Part shown: positions 9,416 to 18,630 of the stretch, piece after piece | Layout: each line of letters starts with the position of its first letter | How positions within the stretch are numbered: position 1 is the stretch's first letter | DNA from: Flavobacterium frigidimaris | GTDB lineage: Bacteria; Bacteroidota; Bacteroidia; Flavobacteriales; Flavobacteriaceae | DNA length: 42,319 nt | Direction of reading: 5' to 3' | Assembly (NCBI GenBank): GCA_900129595.1 | Contig: FQWG01000030.1 | Coordinates: 1 to 42,319 of the forward strand | Program-made: the position numbers and the translations under genes | Notes under the pieces: generated by a model | Database searches by the model: none | What the model was told of the DNA's origin: nothing | Seen by the model: the letters and a program-made list of their open reading frames with translations, nothing else

Positions 9416-9757
9416 TTAAGCTTTAGTAGATTTTAATTTGGCTCTTCTTCTTTCAGCCCATGAAATAGCATGTTTGTCTAAACTTACAGTTAAGAAACGC
9501 ATAACTCTTTCGTCACGTCTAAATTCAGTTTCAAAAGCAATTAGAACTTCTCCAGCTACTTTGAATTCGAATAAGTGATAAAAACCACTTTTTTTGTTTT
9601 GGATTTCGTAAGCCATTTTTTTCAGACCCCAATCCTCTTTTGACACCATTTCAGCTCCTCTACTAGTAAGAAATTCTTCAAATTTCGTTACTGTTTCCTT
9701 CACCTGAACCTCAGATAAAACGGGATTTAAAATGAAAACAGTTTCATAATGATTCAT
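9416..9757 (-). CDS. rpsF: 30S ribosomal protein S6
   Basis: A 113-residue protein starting MNHYETVFILNPVLSEVQVKE, the S6 ferredoxin-like fold, with 'EDWGLKKMAYEIQNKKSGFYHLFEF' and 'DERVMRFLTVSLDKHA'. It partners S18 and binds 16S rRNA in the central domain. It is the first gene of the ribosomal operon and is preceded by a well-formed promoter at 9789-9818. The C-terminus is short and basic, with no poly-glutamate tail. Confidence 0.97.
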   Translation of the reverse strand: MNHYETVFILNPVLSEVQVKETVTKFEEFLTSRGAEMVSKEDWGLKKMAYEIQNKKSGFYHLFEFKVAGEVLIAFETEFRRDERVMRFLTVSLDKHAISWAERRRAKLKSTKA

Positions 9758-9788
9758 AAATACAATATTTATTTGTTAAAATTGGGTG

Positions 9789-9818
9789 CAAAAGTAACCA
9801 TTTAATTTATATATACAA
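9789..9818 (-). promoter_or_regulatory. Bacteroidota-type promoter of the rpsF operon
   Basis: On the minus strand TTG (9818-9816) is followed after exactly 19 nt by TACTTTTG (9796-9789). This matches the group's consensus TTG-N17-20-TAnnTTTG. The leader before the ATG at 9757 would be only about 25 nt. Confidence 0.8.
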
Positions 9819-9934
9819 CACTTTTTTACTTTTATTCGTTGTAATGTAAAAAATGCATGCCGATTTTAGTTTTTTTTACAAAAAAATAATACATTTACTA
9901 CTGCTATCCTGAATTTATTCTAAATTTTAATGTT

Positions 9935-10633
9935 ATGAAACTAAACTGTGTTGTTGTAGATGATAGTTCTATACAGAGGACAATTATTGCAAAATTAGTT
10001 AATAATCACCCAGGTTTGCACTTAATCGGGGATTTTTCTAATGCAATCGAAGCAAAAAGCTGTATTTCTCTAAATAATATCGACTTAATATTTCTTGATA
10101 TCGAAATGCCCGTCATTAATGGTTTTGACTTCTTAGACGGCTTAAAATCTAAGCCGCAAATTATTTTTATTACTTCTAAAGCTGAATATGCTTTAAAAGC
10201 TTTTGACTATGATGCAACTGATTACCTTCAGAAGCCTATTGCTGTAGATCGCTTTAATGCTTCTGTAAAAAGGGCAATTGATATGCATTTGCTCAAAAAA
10301 GATGTCAAAGAAGAAGAAGGTGAACATATATTCATCAAGAGCAACCTTAAGAAACTTAAAATCTTTACCGCAAAAATCAAATGGATTGAAGCTTTTGGAG
10401 ATTATGTAAGGGTTGTTACTGAAGATGACAGTAATCTGGTGCTTTCGACAATGAAATCTTTTGAAAATGATTTATCTAAAGACAAATTTATCCGTGTGCA
10501 CAAATCTTATATTATCAACATCGATAAGGTAGAACGCTTTAACAGCAAATTTGCCGAAATTGGTATTACCAAAATTCCGCTCAGCCGAAATAAAAAAGAA
10601 GATTTAGTAAAAGCATTGTCAACGTCGTCATAA
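9935..10633 (+). CDS. LytTR-family response regulator
   Basis: A 232-residue two-domain regulator. Residues 1-120 form a receiver domain with acidic pocket D9-D10, phospho-acceptor D55 (in 'IFLDIEMP'), T80 and K100 (in 'LQKPI'). Residues about 135-230 form a LytTR DNA-binding domain ('IKWIEAFGDYVRVVTEDDSNLVL', 'FIRVHKSYIINIDKVERF', 'IPLSRNKKEDL'). It should bind DNA on phosphorylation, but no histidine kinase is adjacent, so it is an orphan whose kinase is encoded elsewhere. It diverges from rpsF and converges on priA, with the two stops 1 bp apart. Its targets cannot be read from the window. Confidence 0.93.
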   Translation: MKLNCVVVDDSSIQRTIIAKLVNNHPGLHLIGDFSNAIEAKSCISLNNIDLIFLDIEMPVINGFDFLDGLKSKPQIIFITSKAEYALKAFDYDATDYLQKPIAVDRFNASVKRAIDMHLLKKDVKEEEGEHIFIKSNLKKLKIFTAKIKWIEAFGDYVRVVTEDDSNLVLSTMKSFENDLSKDKFIRVHKSYIINIDKVERFNSKFAEIGITKIPLSRNKKEDLVKALSTSS

Positions 10634-10634
10634 T

Positions 10635-13085
10635 TTAATAAAAGTCGACATTCACAACAACTTTTATAGCTCTGTACTGCGCAACAGCCTCAAAACTATT
10701 CATCATTTTCTGAATAGTTTTTTTTGTTGCACCCAATGGCATATTCTGCGGGATCTTAATTAAGATGGTTCTGATGTACTCATTTCTGATTCTGCTAATG
10801 GCAGGTTCTTCGGGACCTAAAACCGGAATCCCCAGATTTTGACTTAAAACCTGGTACAGCCACATTGAACCTTCTTTTAACTTATCGAATTCCCTGTGCT
10901 TCAAAGTAAGCTTTATAATCCTGAAATAAGGCGGATACTTATAAATCATGCGATCGTATAATTGCTCCTTATACATACCTATATAATTATGGCTGGTAAC
11001 CTGCTGAATTGTATTGTGATTTGGATTGTAGGTCTGAATTACCACTTTTCCTTGTTTTTCAGATCTTCCGGCTCTTCCTGCCACTTGCGTCATCATCTGA
11101 AAACTACGCTCAAAAGCCCTGAAATCAGGATAATGCAACATATTATCGGCATTCATAATCCCGACTAAGCTCACATTATCAAAATCTAAACCTTTGGCAA
11201 GCATTTGTGTTCCTACCAGAATATCAATTTCACGATTTTTAAAAGAATCTATGATCTTCTCAAAACCAAATTTCCCACGCGTGGTATCCTGATCCATTCG
11301 GCCTGTTTTGGCTTTAGGAAAAAGCGCTATTAATTCCTGCTCGATTTGTTCCGTTCCGAATCCTTTTGTAGTCAGATCAATACTTGAACAACTATGGCAG
11401 TGCGATGGTTTGGCGATAGAATAACCACAATAATGGCAGCGTAATTGGTTTTTATGCTTATGAAAAGTAAGACTTACATCACATTGCTGGCAATGCGGTA
11501 CATGACCACAGGTCATACATTCAATTATCGGCGAATATCCCCGTCTGTTTTGAAATAAAATAACCTGCTCACCCAAAGACAAAGCCTCAGCAATTTCTTC
11601 GATTAAAAGATCACTAAAATGGCCTGTCATTCTTTTTCTGAAATGTTTGTCTTTCAAATCAACCAAAACAATCTCAGGCATTCGAACATTATTATAACGT
11701 TCTGCCAGTGTCACCAGACCATACTTATCAGTCTGGGTATTAAAATAGGTTTCAATACTTGGTGTTGCAGATCCCAGAAGCACTTTTGCATTATGAAAAT
11801 TAGCCAGTACAATTGCGGCATCTCTGGCGTGATATCTTGGCGCAGGATCTGTTTGTTTAAAAGTCTGTTCGTGTTCTTCATCGACAATAAGCAAACCTAA
11901 ATCATTAAAAGGCAAGAACAAGGCTGACCTCGCTCCTATTACAATCTGTGCTTTGGGTGAATTTTCGAGTGTTTGCTTCCAAACCTCAACTCTTTCATTA
12001 TTGCTGTATTTAGAATGAAAAACCGCTACTTTATCTCCAAAATGAAGTCGTAAACGCGAAACCAGCTGCGTGGTAAGTGCAATCTCCGGCAACAAATACA
12101 AAACTTGTTTTCCGGTAGCTAAATATTCCTCTATTAATTTGATGTAAATCTCTGTTTTTCCGCTTGATGTAACACCATGTAACAAACAAACTTCTTTCTC
12201 TGCAAAACTATTCCTGATCGCTGTAAAAGCAGCTTCCTGCGGTTCACTTAATAATAATTGTTTTTCAGTTGCCTGTCCCGAAAACGAAACACGGTCTTGC
12301 TGTAAAAGATATTCTTCGAAAATTTCTTTATCAATCAAAGCTTTTACCGTAGCCGAAGCTGAATTCGAAATCTCAACCAATTTTTTTACTGTGATTGGTT
12401 TCTTCTCAGAAGCCATAAGCTGAAAATAAGCCAAAACAATTTCCTTTTGTTTATTAGCACTTTTCAAAACTTCCAGTAATTCTCCTAAGCCATTATCTGA
12501 TTCGTATTTCGCATGTAATTTTACATACCGAACCAGTTTCGGCTTATAACTTTCTTTCATCTCCTCTTCTAAAACAATAATGTCTTTCGTAATCATTTTT
12601 TGAAGAATCGGAAAAATATTTTTCTTATTTAATATCAAAATAATTTCCTGTACTTTTAGTGAGCTTTGTTGCTGCAAAGCTTCATAAACCAAAAACTCTT
12701 CGTCTGAAAGTTCGTTTTGATCTACAACAGTATCTGTTTTGTACGAAATAATAGTTTCACTTTCCAGTAATAATCCACTTGGAAAAGCGCCACGATACAC
12801 ATCACCAATACCGCACATATAATAAGTTGCTACCCAAAGCCAATGTTTAATCTGGGTTTCGGTCGCAATAGGTTTTTCGTCCAGTATCTCGTGAATTTCT
12901 TTGGCATCATATAAACTTGGTTTGTTTTGATGAATATCAATGACCAAAGCTGTATATATTTTACTTTTACCAAAAGGCACCGCCACGCGCATTCCTTTTT
13001 TTATAAAATGAAATTCGGCTTCAGAAATACGATAAGTAAAGGTTTTAGCTAAGGAAAGCGGCAGGACAACTTCGACAAAAAACAT
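10635..13085 (-). CDS. priA: Primosomal protein N' (replication restart helicase PriA)
   Basis: An 816-residue superfamily 2 DNA helicase. The N-terminal part (1-105) is the 3'-DNA-end binding domain. Walker A is GVTSSGKT at 304-311, followed by the DEEHE helicase box. The Cys clusters that bind two zinc ions are present ('CMTCGHVPHCQQC', 'CHYCG', 'CHSC'), then helicase lobe 2 with 'VAGRAGR'. PriA reloads the replisome at stalled forks. Length exceeds the E. coli protein (732), as is common in Bacteroidota. It overlaps no gene and ends 1 bp from the opposing regulator gene, with no visible separate terminator. Confidence 0.97.
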   Translation of the reverse strand: MFFVEVVLPLSLAKTFTYRISEAEFHFIKKGMRVAVPFGKSKIYTALVIDIHQNKPSLYDAKEIHEILDEKPIATETQIKHWLWVATYYMCGIGDVYRGAFPSGLLLESETIISYKTDTVVDQNELSDEEFLVYEALQQQSSLKVQEIILILNKKNIFPILQKMITKDIIVLEEEMKESYKPKLVRYVKLHAKYESDNGLGELLEVLKSANKQKEIVLAYFQLMASEKKPITVKKLVEISNSASATVKALIDKEIFEEYLLQQDRVSFSGQATEKQLLLSEPQEAAFTAIRNSFAEKEVCLLHGVTSSGKTEIYIKLIEEYLATGKQVLYLLPEIALTTQLVSRLRLHFGDKVAVFHSKYSNNERVEVWKQTLENSPKAQIVIGARSALFLPFNDLGLLIVDEEHEQTFKQTDPAPRYHARDAAIVLANFHNAKVLLGSATPSIETYFNTQTDKYGLVTLAERYNNVRMPEIVLVDLKDKHFRKRMTGHFSDLLIEEIAEALSLGEQVILFQNRRGYSPIIECMTCGHVPHCQQCDVSLTFHKHKNQLRCHYCGYSIAKPSHCHSCSSIDLTTKGFGTEQIEQELIALFPKAKTGRMDQDTTRGKFGFEKIIDSFKNREIDILVGTQMLAKGLDFDNVSLVGIMNADNMLHYPDFRAFERSFQMMTQVAGRAGRSEKQGKVVIQTYNPNHNTIQQVTSHNYIGMYKEQLYDRMIYKYPPYFRIIKLTLKHREFDKLKEGSMWLYQVLSQNLGIPVLGPEEPAISRIRNEYIRTILIKIPQNMPLGATKKTIQKMMNSFEAVAQYRAIKVVVNVDFY

Positions 13086-13110
13086 GTAAATATTTTATAG
13101 AATTAAGAGA

Positions 13111-13857
13111 TTATTTTTGACCTGAAGTCTTCGCAGTATTATACTTCTGAACCAATTTCAATGTATGATTTAAAGATCCAAGATCTTTCCAGTCATCATG
13201 GCCTGTAATAATATATTTAGGATTTTTGAATTTTGCCTGTACTTTCTTAATAGACTTCTCCCAGTCTTTTACATCGGCATCTCCTAAATATCCTAAATCT
13301 TTTGCGTCAGCACTTTTTATAAAACAACCTCCGTAAAGCACTTTTTCTTTAGCGAACCAAACTACAATATTATCTTGTGCATGACCTTTTCCGGGATAAT
13401 AAACCTCAAAAGTATGCTGTCCAACAGTAAACGTAGTATCATTTGGAATCACAAATTGAGCTCTTTTTTTATTTTCCTTTTTAAGGATTTCATCGGTTAA
13501 TTTTATAGTATAGGTTTTAATTCCTTTTTCTCTGTAAAATCCTAAACCACCTGCCCTGTCTTCGTGTGAATGCGTTGCAAAATGCATTACAACTTCTTTG
13601 TGATGTTTTGCTTTTATACTATCCAATAACGGCTGAAATTGCTTTTCATCCCAAGGCGCATCAAAAAGCACAACTCCCTTGCTAGTAACGAGATACAATG
13701 CGTTTGCAGAAATCAGCGTTCCTTTATAATCATGAAACGTTTTATAAACATAAAAGTCACCCGTAAGATGACTTATTTGTAATGGCGAATTCTTAGATTG
13801 TCCAAAACTATGAGATAGTATGGTTAAGAATAAAACTATCGATGCTAATTTTCGCAT
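13111..13857 (-). CDS. Subclass B1 metallo-beta-lactamase, JOHN-type
   Basis: A 248-residue periplasmic enzyme with a signal peptide (residues 1 to about 20, ending HSFGQ). All B1 zinc ligands are visible: H96, H98 and D100 (in 'THSHEDRAGG'), H159 ('GKGHAQDN'), C178 ('GGCFIKS') and H220 ('TGHDDW'). The three-His site and the Asp-Cys-His site are both complete, so it should hydrolyse penicillins, cephalosporins and carbapenems. Length and the 'YKTFHDYKGTLISANALYLVTS' stretch recall the chromosomal JOHN-1 enzyme of F. johnsoniae (from memory). It sits between priA and DUF2147 genes with no mobile element nearby, which points to an intrinsic gene. Confidence 0.93.
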   Translation of the reverse strand: MRKLASIVLFLTILSHSFGQSKNSPLQISHLTGDFYVYKTFHDYKGTLISANALYLVTSKGVVLFDAPWDEKQFQPLLDSIKAKHHKEVVMHFATHSHEDRAGGLGFYREKGIKTYTIKLTDEILKKENKKRAQFVIPNDTTFTVGQHTFEVYYPGKGHAQDNIVVWFAKEKVLYGGCFIKSADAKDLGYLGDADVKDWEKSIKKVQAKFKNPKYIITGHDDWKDLGSLNHTLKLVQKYNTAKTSGQK

Positions 13858-13871
13858 TTTATTTTATGAAA

Positions 13872-14303
13872 TTAATTTTTTACCCTCGTCCAGTATTGAG
13901 TTCTTCCCATGATAGAGATTCCAACGTAACCACGAAGTTTTAGTTTATCAGCAGATTCAAGTGTTATATAACATTTGTATTTTTTACCGTTTGTAGGATC
14001 AAAAATAGTTCCGCCGCTATATTCATCACCGTCTTTTTTAAGACCGTTGATAATATTTAAACCCAAAATTGGTTTGTTTTTATCTGCGCCCTCACATTTT
14101 ACACAAACATCTTTTTTATGATCGGCACGAAGTATCTCAACGACCTTACCATATACTTTTCCTGACTTTTCGTAAATCTCTACAATAGATTTTGCCTCGC
14201 CGGTTTCATCGTCAATTGTTTTCCATTTCCCAATAACACTTTGGCTGTGAATTGTACCTAATGTCAGAAAGAAAACCCCAATAGTTAACATCCAATTTTT
14301 CAT
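13872..14303 (-). CDS. DUF2147 domain-containing exported protein
   Basis: A 143-residue protein with a signal peptide ending about residue 21 (GTIHSQ) and a small beta-barrel-like DUF2147 domain ('GKWKTIDDETGEAKSIVEIYEKSGKVYGKVVEI', 'GGTIFDPTNGKKYKCYITLE', 'LKLRGYVGISIMGRTQYWTRV'). A CVKC pair at about residue 69 may form a disulfide. Members are periplasmic and their function is unknown. It starts 4 bp after the YihY-family gene and is followed 14 bp later by the beta-lactamase gene, so these probably share a transcript. Confidence 0.88.
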   Translation of the reverse strand: MKNWMLTIGVFFLTLGTIHSQSVIGKWKTIDDETGEAKSIVEIYEKSGKVYGKVVEILRADHKKDVCVKCEGADKNKPILGLNIINGLKKDGDEYSGGTIFDPTNGKKYKCYITLESADKLKLRGYVGISIMGRTQYWTRVKN

Positions 14304-14307
14304 AATA

Positions 14308-15228
14308 TTATTTGTTTTTTTGTTTTAGTTTTCTGATAGTTGCATTGAGTTCGAATCCCAAAAGCAGAATCATACAGTTTATCCAAATATAAAACATTAG
14401 AATTAATAAAGTACCAATTGAACCGTAAAGTTCGTTGTATTTTGAGAATTTTATAACCCAAATCCCAAAAAAGAACGAAGATATAACAATTAAGATGGTT
14501 GTAAAAACAGATCCAATGCTAATAAAAGGCACTTTATTATATTGTTTTGTACCATAACGCAATAATATTGAAGATGTTATCAGAATCATTAAAACAACAA
14601 ACAAATATCGTCCCAAAATAATCAACGGAATACGATCACTCAACACATCCTGAATAATTGTCTTTTGAATAAACACCTCAAAAACTACAATTGTCGCCAC
14701 TGTTACGAACAATATAATGGTCATAACGAGCGAAATGGCCAACGCCACTAAGTATTGATTAAAAAAACCACGTTTATCAAAAACATGTTTAGAAGATTCA
14801 AAACCGCTTAAGATCCCGTTAATACCATTTGCCATCAAAAAAATAGAAAGCAAAAAACCGGAAGACAACAATCCCGAGTGACTATTATTTAAGATATCGC
14901 TGATGATTTTATTAATAGCATCATAGGTATTTGGAGGAACACTTTGCTGTACGAACAACAAAAAATCTGCCTGAAAATTTTCTATCGGAATAAAAGGAAT
15001 TAAGTTCAGAATAAACAAGGCAAAGGGAAACAAGGCCATGAAAAAACTAAACGAAACCGCACTTGCATGATACGAAAATGCTCCGTCGATAATACCAATA
15101 GTATACATTTCGAGTAAATCATATAACGAAAAACCTTCCAGCCATGGTAGTTTTATTCTCTTCAAAAATCGGACAAGAGTACGTACTACAGGAATTTTTT
15201 CAATCCGATTTTCTATCTCTTGAGACAT
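14308..15228 (-). CDS. YihY/BrkB family inner-membrane protein
   Basis: A 306-residue protein with about six transmembrane segments (near residues 58-80, 118-140, 160-185, 205-225, 238-260 and 270-292) and the family features 'YHASAVSFSFFMALFPFALF' early and 'GSIGTLLILMFYIWINCMILLLGFELNA' near the end. The family was once called ribonuclease BN through a wrong assignment; its true function is unknown, and a transport or envelope role is suggested. It is upstream of the DUF2147 gene with 4 bp between them, and follows nadC on the same strand after a 71-bp spacer of short repeats. Confidence 0.93.
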   Translation of the reverse strand: MSQEIENRIEKIPVVRTLVRFLKRIKLPWLEGFSLYDLLEMYTIGIIDGAFSYHASAVSFSFFMALFPFALFILNLIPFIPIENFQADFLLFVQQSVPPNTYDAINKIISDILNNSHSGLLSSGFLLSIFLMANGINGILSGFESSKHVFDKRGFFNQYLVALAISLVMTIILFVTVATIVVFEVFIQKTIIQDVLSDRIPLIILGRYLFVVLMILITSSILLRYGTKQYNKVPFISIGSVFTTILIVISSFFFGIWVIKFSKYNELYGSIGTLLILMFYIWINCMILLLGFELNATIRKLKQKNK

Positions 15229-15299
15229 ATGTTGATTTTAGATTTTAGACTTCAGATTTTAGATTACAAACTCAAAACTTATAACTCAAAACTCATAAC
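15229..15299. repeat. Short simple-repeat spacer
   Basis: The spacer between nadC and the YihY gene consists of slipped copies of 'gattttaga' followed by 'aactcaaaact(c/t)ataact' copies. It resembles the low-complexity intergenic strings seen elsewhere in this window (for example 29512-29616). No regulatory signal is evident. Confidence 0.6.
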
Positions 15300-16157
15300 T
15301 TAAAACGCTTTCAAACTCAAATCCATATTGTAAACTGAATGGGTCAAAGCGCCTGATGAAATATAATTTACACCACACAAGCCATATTCACGAATCGTTT
15401 TTTCGTTAATGTTTCCTGAAGATTCCGTCTGGCATTTTTTACCAATGAGATTCACCGCCGTTTTAGTATCTTCATAATTAAAGTTATCAATCAGGATTCT
15501 GTGAACTCCGTCACTTAACAGAATTTCACGGATTTCATCCAGATTTCTGGCTTCTACGATAATCTTCAAATCCAAATTGTTTGCTTTCAGGTATTCTTTC
15601 GTTTTTTTGATTGCCAAAGTAATCCCACCGGCAAAATCAATATGATTGTCTTTTAGCATCACCATATCGTACAATGCAAAACGATGATTTTCTCCACCCC
15701 CAATTTTTACCGCCCACTTTTCAGCAGCCCTGAAATTTGGAGTTGTTTTACGGGTATCCAAAATTTTAGCGCCCGTTCCTTCCAGAAGCTGAACGTATTG
15801 ATCTGTCTTGGTCGCAATGGCAGACATACGCTGCATAGTGTTAAGCACTACTCTCTCTGATTTCAAAATAGACTGAGAACTTCCTGAAACTTCAAAAACA
15901 ACATCACCATATTCTACATGCGTTCCGTCTTCTATATACGTCTTGATTTTTAATTTAGGATCTACATATTCAAAAATCATTTTTGCAAGTGCAACACCCG
16001 CAATAATTCCCTGATCTTTTACCAATAATTTCGCTTGTCCGTGTGCCGTTTCAGGAATACATGCCAATGAACTGTAATCGCCTGTACCCACATCTTCTCG
16101 GATTGCGTTGCTAATCAATAGTTGTAATTCGGTTTGAAATTGTACTTCGCTAATCAT
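15300..16157 (-). CDS. nadC: Nicotinate-nucleotide diphosphorylase (carboxylating), QAPRTase
   Basis: A 285-residue cytosolic enzyme that makes nicotinate mononucleotide from quinolinate and PRPP in NAD synthesis. Key motifs are EDVGTGDYSS near the N-terminus, RKTTP (136-140), GGGENHR (153-159) and LKDNH (168-172), which contribute to substrate binding, then 'EARNLDEI', 'ILIDNF' and 'SSGALTHS' at the C-terminus. Length is normal for type II QAPRTase. The gene runs divergent to the AlkC-type gene with a 192-bp spacer. Confidence 0.97.
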   Translation of the reverse strand: MISEVQFQTELQLLISNAIREDVGTGDYSSLACIPETAHGQAKLLVKDQGIIAGVALAKMIFEYVDPKLKIKTYIEDGTHVEYGDVVFEVSGSSQSILKSERVVLNTMQRMSAIATKTDQYVQLLEGTGAKILDTRKTTPNFRAAEKWAVKIGGGENHRFALYDMVMLKDNHIDFAGGITLAIKKTKEYLKANNLDLKIIVEARNLDEIREILLSDGVHRILIDNFNYEDTKTAVNLIGKKCQTESSGNINEKTIREYGLCGVNYISSGALTHSVYNMDLSLKAF

Positions 16158-16349
16158 TTTTATTAAGTTTTATGAGATGCTAAAGTAGGACTTATTTTGT
16201 GGATTTGAAAGTTTAGCCTTATTTTAAAAATTAAAAACTATGAAGTAATTAGGAGCAATAAAGCGTAAATTCTTAATCAAACTTAATCTCTTAATGGTTC
16301 AAAAAATCAAATAACATTAAATATCTTTGAGGTTCATTCAAACAAAATC

Positions 16350-17450
16350 ATGGGATTAATTAAAGATATTTATTCGGTTACTTTTTACGAGAAATTTGGT
16401 CAGGCTGTCGCCGAAGTGCATCCGGCTTTTGATAAACAAAAATTTATTGAAGCCATTTACGAAGGTGATTTTACCCAGAAAGAATGGAAAGACCGCATGA
16501 AGCACACTACCCTGGTTCTGCATCAGTTTATGCCTGAAAATTTCCCTCAAGCCGTTTTATTAATTGACAAAATCATCGAAAGCCTGAAGAAGAACAAATT
16601 TACAGATGGCAATCTGGCTTTTATCTTTTTTGCTGATTATATCGAAATGTATGGTTTAGATGATTTCAAAACTTCGGTGAAAGCCTTTGTTTCGATCACA
16701 CAATTTATCAGTTGCGAATTTGCGGTTCGCCCTTTTATTTTAAAGTATAAAGAAAAAATGATTGAGGAAATGACACGATGGTCGTTGCACGAAAACCATC
16801 ACGTTCGGAGATTGTCCAGCGAAGGAAGCCGACCAAGATTACCCTGGGCAATGGCAATTCCGTTCCTGAAAAAAGACCCTGCTTCTATCCTGCCGATTCT
16901 AGAAAACCTGAAGAATGATCCTTCAGAGTATGTGCGCCGAAGCGTTGCCAATAACCTGAATGATATCGCCAAAGACAATCCGCAAATTGTATTAGAAATT
17001 GCTAATAAATGGAAGGGCTCGAGTAAAGAAACAGATGCAATCATCAAACATGGTGCTCGTACATTATTAAAACAAGGCCATCCGGAAATTTTAAGTCATT
17101 ATGGCTTAGAAAGTACCAATATCGAACTTTCTGCTTTCGAAATAAAAACCCCAATAGTTAAAATTGGCGATTATCTGCAGTTTCATTTTCATTTAAATAA
17201 TAAAAATGAGAACACCAAAACCGTTCGTTTAGAATATGCTGTTCATTATAAAAAATCAAAAGGATATTTGGCTAAAAAAGTATTCAAAATCAGCGAAAAA
17301 AGCTATCTACCCAATCAACTGATTAAAGTTGAAAGAAATCAGTCGTTCAAAATCATTACAACCCGCGTTTTTCATACCGGAATACATCAATTATCGATTA
17401 TTATAAACGGGACTGAAAGTCAAACACTGGAATTTGAACTTACTGATTAA
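16350..17450 (+). CDS. AlkC-type DNA alkylation repair glycosylase with C-terminal Ig-like domain
   Basis: A 366-residue protein. Residues 1 to about 255 are helical HEAT-like repeats of the AlkC/AlkD superfamily, with 'RRLSSEGSRPRLPW' at 153-166, a signature I associate with AlkC, and 'SEYVRRSVANNLNDIAKDNP' in the next repeat. Residues about 260-366 are beta-rich ('VRLEYAVHYKKSKG', 'GIHQLSIIINGTE') and look like the Ig-like domain of longer AlkC proteins. AlkC removes alkylated bases such as 3-methylcytosine and 3-methyladenine without flipping them out. It is likely monocistronic, with a TAnnTTTG box (tatctttg) just upstream. Confidence 0.87.
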   Translation: MGLIKDIYSVTFYEKFGQAVAEVHPAFDKQKFIEAIYEGDFTQKEWKDRMKHTTLVLHQFMPENFPQAVLLIDKIIESLKKNKFTDGNLAFIFFADYIEMYGLDDFKTSVKAFVSITQFISCEFAVRPFILKYKEKMIEEMTRWSLHENHHVRRLSSEGSRPRLPWAMAIPFLKKDPASILPILENLKNDPSEYVRRSVANNLNDIAKDNPQIVLEIANKWKGSSKETDAIIKHGARTLLKQGHPEILSHYGLESTNIELSAFEIKTPIVKIGDYLQFHFHLNNKNENTKTVRLEYAVHYKKSKGYLAKKVFKISEKSYLPNQLIKVERNQSFKIITTRVFHTGIHQLSIIINGTESQTLEFELTD

Positions 17451-17456
17451 AAATTT

Positions 17457-17606
17457 AAACGCATAGAAACATAGCTTTTAGTTATCTAAAAAGGCGCTTC
17501 ACGTGCATTAATTCAAGTAGTATTACGCAACTTACTATGTATAAAAATCCAGATTTTTTAAAACCATCTTCATTATATAATTTTGAATCTATGTTTCTAT
17601 GTGTTA
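17457..17606. repeat. Inverted-repeat-bounded non-coding element (about 150 bp)
   Basis: The left arm (about 17457-17474, 'cgcatagaaacatag') and right arm (about 17589-17606, 'ctatgtttctatgtg') are near-perfect inverted copies separated by about 114 bp of non-coding DNA. The long gap argues against a simple terminator. It may be a small non-autonomous repeat (MITE- or REP-like). Confidence 0.55.
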
Positions 17607-17744
17607 AATAAAATCGACAGCATAAAAGCATACTCGTTCCTTTTCCTTACTTTTATAGATAATACCGGAAACAAATTTCTTAATCTAAATTAAGTTACAG
17701 ATTCTAACTACATCTGTAATTTTGCTTCAACTAAAACGAATACC

Positions 17745-18626
17745 ATGTCAAATATCAGTTTAATTATCGAAGAACGCGCTGCCAATATTGGCAATTTTAT
17801 GGTAGGCAGATTATTGCCTTTCCGGGAAAAAAGGGCTGTTGGCCCATTTGTCTTTATCGACCATATGGGACCTGCACATTTAAGTGATCACGAAAATATG
17901 GATGTTCCTCCTCATCCGCATATTGGTCTTTCTACCCTTACTTTTTTGTTTGAAGGAAGTATCATGCACCGCGACAGTTTAGGAACTGAATTAGAAATCA
18001 AACCAGGCGCTGTAAACTGGATGACAGCCGGAAAAGGCATTGTGCATTCTGAAAGAACACCTGAATATTTGAGACATTCTGATAAAATGCTTCACGGTTT
18101 GCAAATCTGGGTGGCATTACCAAAGGAACTAGAACAAATGGATCCTAACTTTGCCCATGTAGAAGCTGACGATATCCCAAGTTGGGAAGAAGACGGTGTT
18201 TCATATAAACTAATTGCCGGAGAAGCATTTGGCAAAAAATCACCAGTTCCTGTTTATAGTCCGCTATACTTTATTGAAATTAAAAGTACAGAAGCTAAAA
18301 AAGTAAACATTGGCAAAGATTTATTCGGAGAAAGCGGTTTGTATATTCTCGAAGGAAGTATCAAAAGTGGTGAACATGTTTACGATCCGAAACAAATTTT
18401 AATTACTACGGACAGTACTTTATGTGAATTTGAAATTGCCGCGAACACTACTGTTTATATTTTTGGAGGAACGCCGTTTCCGGAAGAACACTTTATCTTT
18501 TGGAATTTTGTTTCCTCGGATAAAAACCTGATCGAAAAAGCTAAAAAAGACTGGACGGAACAAACATTCCCAAAAGTTCCAGGCGAAACTGAATTTGTTC
18601 CTTTACCTGAACCAAGAATTAAATAA
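17745..18626 (+). CDS. Pirin family protein (iron-binding bicupin)
   Basis: A 293-residue two-cupin protein. The N-terminal cupin has the pirin metal ligands H57 and H59 ('PPHPHIGL') plus H101 and E103 ('GKGIVHSER'). The C-terminal cupin (about 170-285) holds 'LYFIEIKSTEAKKVNIG' and 'YIFGGTPFPE', typical of the pirin C-terminal domain. Bacterial pirins often have quercetinase or redox-related roles; the substrate here is unknown. It is first of a compact operon: the OsmC gene starts 4 bp later and a GNAT gene follows, which suggests an oxidative-stress context. Confidence 0.95.
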   Translation: MSNISLIIEERAANIGNFMVGRLLPFREKRAVGPFVFIDHMGPAHLSDHENMDVPPHPHIGLSTLTFLFEGSIMHRDSLGTELEIKPGAVNWMTAGKGIVHSERTPEYLRHSDKMLHGLQIWVALPKELEQMDPNFAHVEADDIPSWEEDGVSYKLIAGEAFGKKSPVPVYSPLYFIEIKSTEAKKVNIGKDLFGESGLYILEGSIKSGEHVYDPKQILITTDSTLCEFEIAANTTVYIFGGTPFPEEHFIFWNFVSSDKNLIEKAKKDWTEQTFPKVPGETEFVPLPEPRIK

Positions 18627-18630
18627 TATT

